Shown one piece after another: positions 61,801 through 64,000 of a DNA stretch of 64,000 nt. Position numbers and translations under genes: made by a program. How positions within the stretch are numbered: the first letter of the stretch is position 1; every line of letters starts with the position of its first letter. This DNA comes from Rhynchonema sp. JSB1_4 (Eukaryota > Nematoda > Chromadorea > Monhysterida > Xyalidae), in assembly GCA_030248065.1 (NCBI GenBank), contig JASAMV010009370.1, forward strand, positions 1 through 64,000, given 5' to 3'. The notes under the pieces were generated by a model, which did no database searches, was not told the DNA's origin, and worked only from the letters and a program-made list of their open reading frames with translations.

Positions 61801-64000
61801 GCGTCGGATCATGCTTGGACACTCACGTGTTCACGTAGCGTTTTTGTGTGGCTTCAGTCAAATCGACCAGCGTAAAAATTGTCTATTAACGCCCGTCTTG
61901 GAACAACTCTTACACTGGTCAAAGTTTTAGCATGATTATGGGATTTGTAAATCTCTTAGGACACAAAAAACACGCGTGAGCAGGACCGATTCGATCATCG
62001 AGTTTGCCGATCATCATCAGACAATTCAAAAAACCCAAATCCCTCAACCACTCTCACCGTTCGCGCTTGTGTTGTGCGTCTAACAGATTCACATGATTGT
62101 TGAACACCGTCATCGAAGCATCAGCATTCATCAGCACTTCAGCCGGAATCCTCCGATCGTCGTCGTCGCGTTCGGCTTCACACGAACTGCTGTAGGTGCC
62201 GATGGGGATGAAGTACTGGTCGAAGTTGGGCTGCACTTGCATCCACCTGGGTGTGTGTTAATCTTGTACAGTCTGGCTTGTTTATAGTGGGCCTCAATAA
62301 CTACGTCGTCTTCGATATAGTGTCAGACAGCTTGGTTACAAATTTGTTGTTGATGTCCTTTCGGCTAGTTTAGTGGTTATTCTTAGAGACTAACCGAAAA
62401 TGGCAGATGCCCATCTGGTGATCTGTTTATAGTGACAGACAATGACGCCCAAAAATTTCTTTCGCTCATAAGTTCGCAGTCAAATGGTGCTCGAAACTGA
62501 GTGATTCTTTGTAACGACGGAGCAAATGCCTTCGTGTTCTTTTGCGTGACAAAAAAACCGAGTGATCACAATTAATGTTTCACAACCAATCAATCCAACC
62601 TGTATACTTCGTCCCACCTCCGACTGGGCACTGTTTGCAAATGTGGGAATATCTCAGCAAAAACCATCGGCAAACGTTCGTAGGCTTTCGAGAAACGATG
62701 CGCTTGCCAGGACAGCCTGAATATGCATTTTTAAAAATTTCAATTATTTTAAATTTAAATCTGTAAAAAAAACATTGACACACACCGCAATTGTCTAACG
62801 TAGTCGGCGTACAAACGTCGGGCGCGATCCGTGCCGAACACATCACAGAAGTTGAGAAACGCGTCATCGAACTGCAGTTCTCTCACAACCTGTGAATAAA
62901 AAAATATTGCTGATGGGATATCATTGAAATTATGAACCATTTAGATGGTTATTCGGAAATATACGTTGAGCAACCTTGTTTTTTTTAGTTGCCGGTTTCA
63001 ATCTGTTTCCAAGACGTAGTATAGTGACAGGACTCGTGCCAACACGGTCTGTCTGTTTAAAAAACGCGGGCGTAGGCTTAATTGTGACACGAACGTTTAC
63101 CACTGTTCTTCTTGACTGTCTTGGGAAGAATCTCTTTCTGACGTTCACGACGTATTCACAACTATCTGTAAATCTCGAAATCTCACCAATTCAAAAGTCT
63201 GGGGCCCTCTTGCACACGTAAACACTTGCGTTTGCTTGTGTGCACGGCACTAACATCCCAACTGTGGTACCAACCTGATTCCACTTCAATTTACACGCCG
63301 GATAGTTGTGCGGCGGCAGCAACAACTGAAGTCGATGTCTGAACGCGTCCTCGACATGGCGACACCTCTCCGACCGTTGCGCATTTGTTTCGCGATAGGT
63401 TCCGATTTTCGGACGGGCCTTCAGCTTTTCGATCAGATGACCCAAAAGTGCGAACGTCTGTTCGATATTGATGGCGTTTTTGGCCGACGTTTGCACGATT
63501 GACAGGTTGTAGGGGCGTAGGTGTTTGTGATTCGTCAAATCTGATAGCGAACGGATGCCGGCATCACAGCACTCGTCGAATTTGGACGCAGCCAGAACCT
63601 GAATGGCAAAGGGGAATGCAGGATTGGGGTACGGTATCAGATCTGGGTGACAGTGAGAGTTCAGTTGATGACATTGCGATCCGATCAGGCCCGTCTTATG
63701 GGTCACGTGACGGCTTATTTTGGAACATTTTGGGTACCTCATTTAAACAGTATCTGTTTGTGCTGATATGTACCGAACACTTAGACAAGTGTGAAGGATT
63801 TGTTCCTTCGGAGTATAACTTTAAGGTTGGCCGAAATTATATTGAAACACACACGTGACCCATTCAGGAATCCGATCCATGCATCGTGGAGACAGTGCGC
63901 TACCAATGACACATCATAAAAAGCATTAATTTGAATATCGCGCTTGAAAATAATTTGAAAAATTTAAAAAATAATGACCACATCAAACTCACCACGGGTT
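25889..64000 (-). CDS. p190-type Rho GTPase-activating protein, 5' end outside window
   Basis: Minus-strand exons in coding order: 63993-64000 (partial), 63275-63598, 62786-62889, 62058-62246, 61497-61647, 61033-61202, 60463-60618, 60260-60392, 59802-60049, 59416-59545, 59041-59132 (3' end tentative), 58274-58601, 57971-58066, 57395-57623, 44231-44339, 43738-43868, 39140-39267, 38652-38801, 37820-37988, 35335-35880, about 29489-29861, 28546-28662, 27968-28088, 27344-27491, 26703-26880, 25889-26163. About 1600 codons are seen, near vertebrate p190 size. The order end of GTPase domain, FF domains, two pseudoGTPase domains, linker, RhoGAP is that of ARHGAP5/ARHGAP35. The protein speeds GTP hydrolysis by Rho at the membrane and cytoskeleton. 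Phases agree except between 35335 and 29861, where a missing small exon is inferred. Introns reach 13 kb. Confidence 0.9.
28808..28882. repeat. Perfect 20-bp inverted repeat (hairpin)
   Basis: GAGAGAACAGAGAACAAATT at 28808-28827 is perfectly complementary to 28863-28882, with a 35-base loop. It lies in a p190 intron between 28662 and 29489. It may be a miniature element or a structured intron RNA. Confidence 0.7.
29489..29861 (-). other. p190 linker exon with unresolved 5' boundary
   Basis: The frame encodes a serine/glutamine/asparagine-rich stretch (NNSSSQQDTVLPRQSS, HLNNNANAGQDSQQQ, NVINFGGRAGSLKQLLTP). The donor GTAAGA at 29488 leaves phase 1, matching the next exon at 28662. The upstream exon 35335-35880 also ends in phase 1, but no acceptor here has the matching phase; an extra exon in 30-35 kb is needed. 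A frame at about 33470-33600 (IPQITPPVMRKSSSVRRLE) is a candidate but would create a stop if joined directly. Confidence 0.68.
33953..34171. mobile_element. Inverted-repeat element (CATCGTCAGTGCGAATGCAC family)
   Basis: The arm near 33955-33998 (GCACCAGGTAATCGTCAGTG, CGAATGCACC) is repeated in reverse at 34123-34170 (GTGCATTCGCACTGACGATG, ACC, then TTTGTCTGTGAAAG). Single arms occur at 4414, 38127-38168, 57670, 59708-59725 and 60920-60958, often with CAGACGGACGGTGCAC outside. CACGTGAC words lie between the arms. It sits in a p190 intron. Confidence 0.65.
36172..37742. repeat. Large interrupted palindrome in p190 intron
   Basis: Outer arms 36172-36260 and 37655-37742 (GCCAATGCTATGTACGTACA, CGCATGAGGC) and inner arms 36831-36957 and 37522-37644 (GCAACCCAGTGACCGGAGCT, GCACACAAAAGCACACACGC on the other arm) are inverted copies. 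The left side carries about 570 extra bases (36261-36830) absent on the right. The centre (36958-37521) has a minus-strand frame of 118 codons without a known domain. Confidence 0.72.
36720..36829. repeat. Perfect 35-bp stem hairpin
   Basis: Arms 36720-36754 (ATAGTCTTATATATGTAATC...) and 36795-36829 are perfectly complementary over 35 bases with a 40-base loop. It stands at the end of the extra segment within the larger palindrome of this intron. A perfect stem suggests recent origin or selection on structure. Confidence 0.85.
42348..43457 (+). mobile_element. hAT-like non-autonomous element, copy 1 (1110 bp)
   Basis: Starts CAGGCTTGGATTAAAAAAA and ends TTTTTTTTAATCCAACCCTG. TGTACACC flanks both ends (42340-42347 and 43458-43465), a perfect 8-bp duplication. 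AT-rich subterminal arms surround a unique core. Nothing longer than 93 codons is open, so it lacks a transposase. It lies in the p190 intron between exons 43738-43868 and 39140-39267. Confidence 0.9.
46672..46842. mobile_element. CACGTGAC-type miniature element with central hairpin
   Basis: Left GTCGGTCACGTGACG and right AATGTCACGCGAC..CAGATCCGATCC are inverted relatives. Near the centre GGCCAGCGTAAAATG meets TTTTTACGCTGGTC, a tight hairpin. The same build is seen at 48473-48659. Confidence 0.6.
48473..48659. mobile_element. CACGTGAC-type miniature element, second copy
   Basis: GGATCTGCCCCGGTCACGTG on the left is matched in reverse by CACGTGTCCACAACAGATCC on the right, with GACCAGCGTAAAA at 48539-48551 inside. 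Related fragments with GACCAGCGTAAAA occur at 28260, 31096 and 61865. Confidence 0.6.
49913..50057. mobile_element. Miniature inverted-repeat element (CAGAATATTAGTG ends)
   Basis: CAGAATATTAGTGGTGCGCG at the left is matched by CGCGACACTAATATTCAG at the right. Single ends of the same family (consensus GCACGGCACTAAYATTC) occur at 31210, 31539, 39902, 57365, 61012 and 63243. Confidence 0.62.
53304..53417. mobile_element. pogo/Tigger-like miniature element with TA duplication
   Basis: Starts CAGTCAACTCTTTTTATAGT and ends AGGGTGGACTG, flanked by TA on both sides (53302-53303, 53418-53419). A TA duplication and CAGT..ACTG ends with TTATAGTGACC fit Tc1/mariner-pogo elements; family call is inference. 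Confidence 0.6.
55233..55410. mobile_element. pogo/Tigger-like miniature element
   Basis: GAGTCTACCCTCTTTATAGC at the left end is matched in reverse by GTCACTATAAAGAAAGGATA followed by CTG at the right end. It is the best-preserved full-length pair of this family in the 13 kb intron. Confidence 0.65.
55605..56383 (-). mobile_element. hAT-like non-autonomous element, copy 2 (779 bp), opposite orientation
   Basis: It begins CAGGGTTGGATTTAAAAAA and ends AATCCAACCCTG. Flanks TATGTAGG and GATGTAGG agree at 7 of 8 bases. Segments such as CGCCTATTTGCAGTTGTGTG and GCCTGCGGCGCTTATATTTC are the reverse complement of copy 1, with a shorter core. It lies in the 13 kb p190 intron. Confidence 0.88.
57395..58601 (-). 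other. p190 second pseudoGTPase (pG2) exons
   Basis: Exon 58274-58601 has KLADVSQ..LKVLLALMCGDGF, matching DLADV..IVMCLMCGDPF of vertebrate p190. Exon 57971-58066 (YHSALVSKLEQYDGFIM) and exon 57395-57623 (VYSMRRHASLSHTESLLSVV, LLMAVGETTDFF, YQAKFVTISPAQQPQ) complete the domain. No working GTP-binding motif is seen. A 30-base GT..AG stretch (58466-58495) inside the first exon is read as coding, since it is in frame and matches the family. Confidence 0.85.
58612..62440. repeat. Cluster of pogo/Tigger-like repeat ends in p190 introns
   Basis: Ends with the core TTTATAGTGACC or its reverse occur at about 58620, 58695, 59380, 60106, 60633, 61250, 61380, 61470, 62270 and 62425, each in an intron and several within tens of bases of an exon. 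For example the intron after exon 61497-61647 begins GTACAGTCGAGACTCTTTAT, so the splice donor overlaps the element's end. Confidence 0.55.
59041..60392 (-). other. p190 first pseudoGTPase (pG1) exons
   Basis: Exon 60260-60392 contains HIRVINMAILATDGLAEQM, matching the p190 segment in which an altered P-loop (KDGLAREL in vertebrates) begins pG1; the lysine-serine of a working P-loop is absent. Exons 59802-60049 (ANILADCDALVTVFSNRDN), 59416-59545 (LPPILVTVACDPTFLDD) and 59041-59132 (GAQLSEFVKCPFIPVGR) continue the domain. The donor of the last, GTGGCG, is weak and was chosen because it restores phase. Confidence 0.72.
60463..63598 (-). other. p190 GTPase C-terminal part and FF domains
   Basis: Exon 63275-63598 encodes VLAASKFDECC..SIVQTSAKNAINIEQTFALLGHLIEKL, the end of a small GTPase fold with the TSAK (G5) motif, then runs into the first FF domain. 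Exons 62786-62889 (FCDVFGTDRARRLYADYVRQL), 62058-62246, 61497-61647 (STQVTPGKPFSEV), 61033-61202 (AAKSDFVELLLENVHDF) and 60463-60618 (LRDSMIVQYGAFVQYPLC, CQHCPAGERCVDVLI) follow vertebrate p190 in order, including its small cysteine cluster. Nucleotide-binding motifs G1-G3 lie beyond the window. Confidence 0.85.

Overview
This is a window of animal nuclear DNA with interrupted genes, not bacterial or viral sequence. Three protein-coding genes can be rebuilt by joining exons whose splice phases agree: (1) a small cysteine-rich secreted protein on the + strand (663-2322, five exons); (2) a phosphoinositide-specific phospholipase C of the delta class on the + strand (11489-24524, 21 exons, about 817 residues, perhaps with a further 5' exon at 6938-7159); (3) a p190-type RhoGAP on the - strand (25889 to beyond 64000, at least 26 exons), which lacks only its 5' end. 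The last two genes converge, with 1.36 kb between their stop codons. No rRNA, tRNA, CRISPR or viral gene was seen.

The organism is an invertebrate animal. Splice acceptors are often of the TTTTCAG kind, the first gene is a cysteine-rich secreted protein loosely like nematode families, and a short GCCTAA tract is present; together these lean weakly towards a nematode. This is inference, and another small invertebrate phylum is possible.

Layout: 1-662 is upstream sequence with an acceptor-like site just before gene 1. 2323-11400 is repeat-rich and has one likely exon (6938-7159). 10.8-14.4 kb, before and inside the first PLC intron, is a nest of terminal-inverted-repeat elements, several with 8-bp target duplications of hAT type, plus GGCCC-rich and AATACC-rich arrays. 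14.5-24.5 kb holds the PLC domains in order PH, EF-hand, X, linker, Y, C2. 25.9-28.7 kb encodes the RhoGAP domain; 29.5-44.3 kb the low-complexity linker of p190; 57.4-63.6 kb the pseudoGTPase, FF and GTPase-end regions. A 13 kb intron (44340-57394) and other p190 introns carry many miniature elements, including two oppositely oriented copies of one hAT-like element and a swarm of short pogo/Tigger-like repeats.

Working together: PLC-delta would split PIP2 into IP3 and diacylglycerol at the plasma membrane, and p190RhoGAP would turn off Rho GTPases. Both act in membrane and cytoskeleton signalling, but nothing in the sequence shows that they are co-regulated. The most unusual features are the high share of 5' splice sites with T at +3 (15 of about 49), a dispersed GCTGATGTTTCAC motif, and the nested hAT-like landscape.
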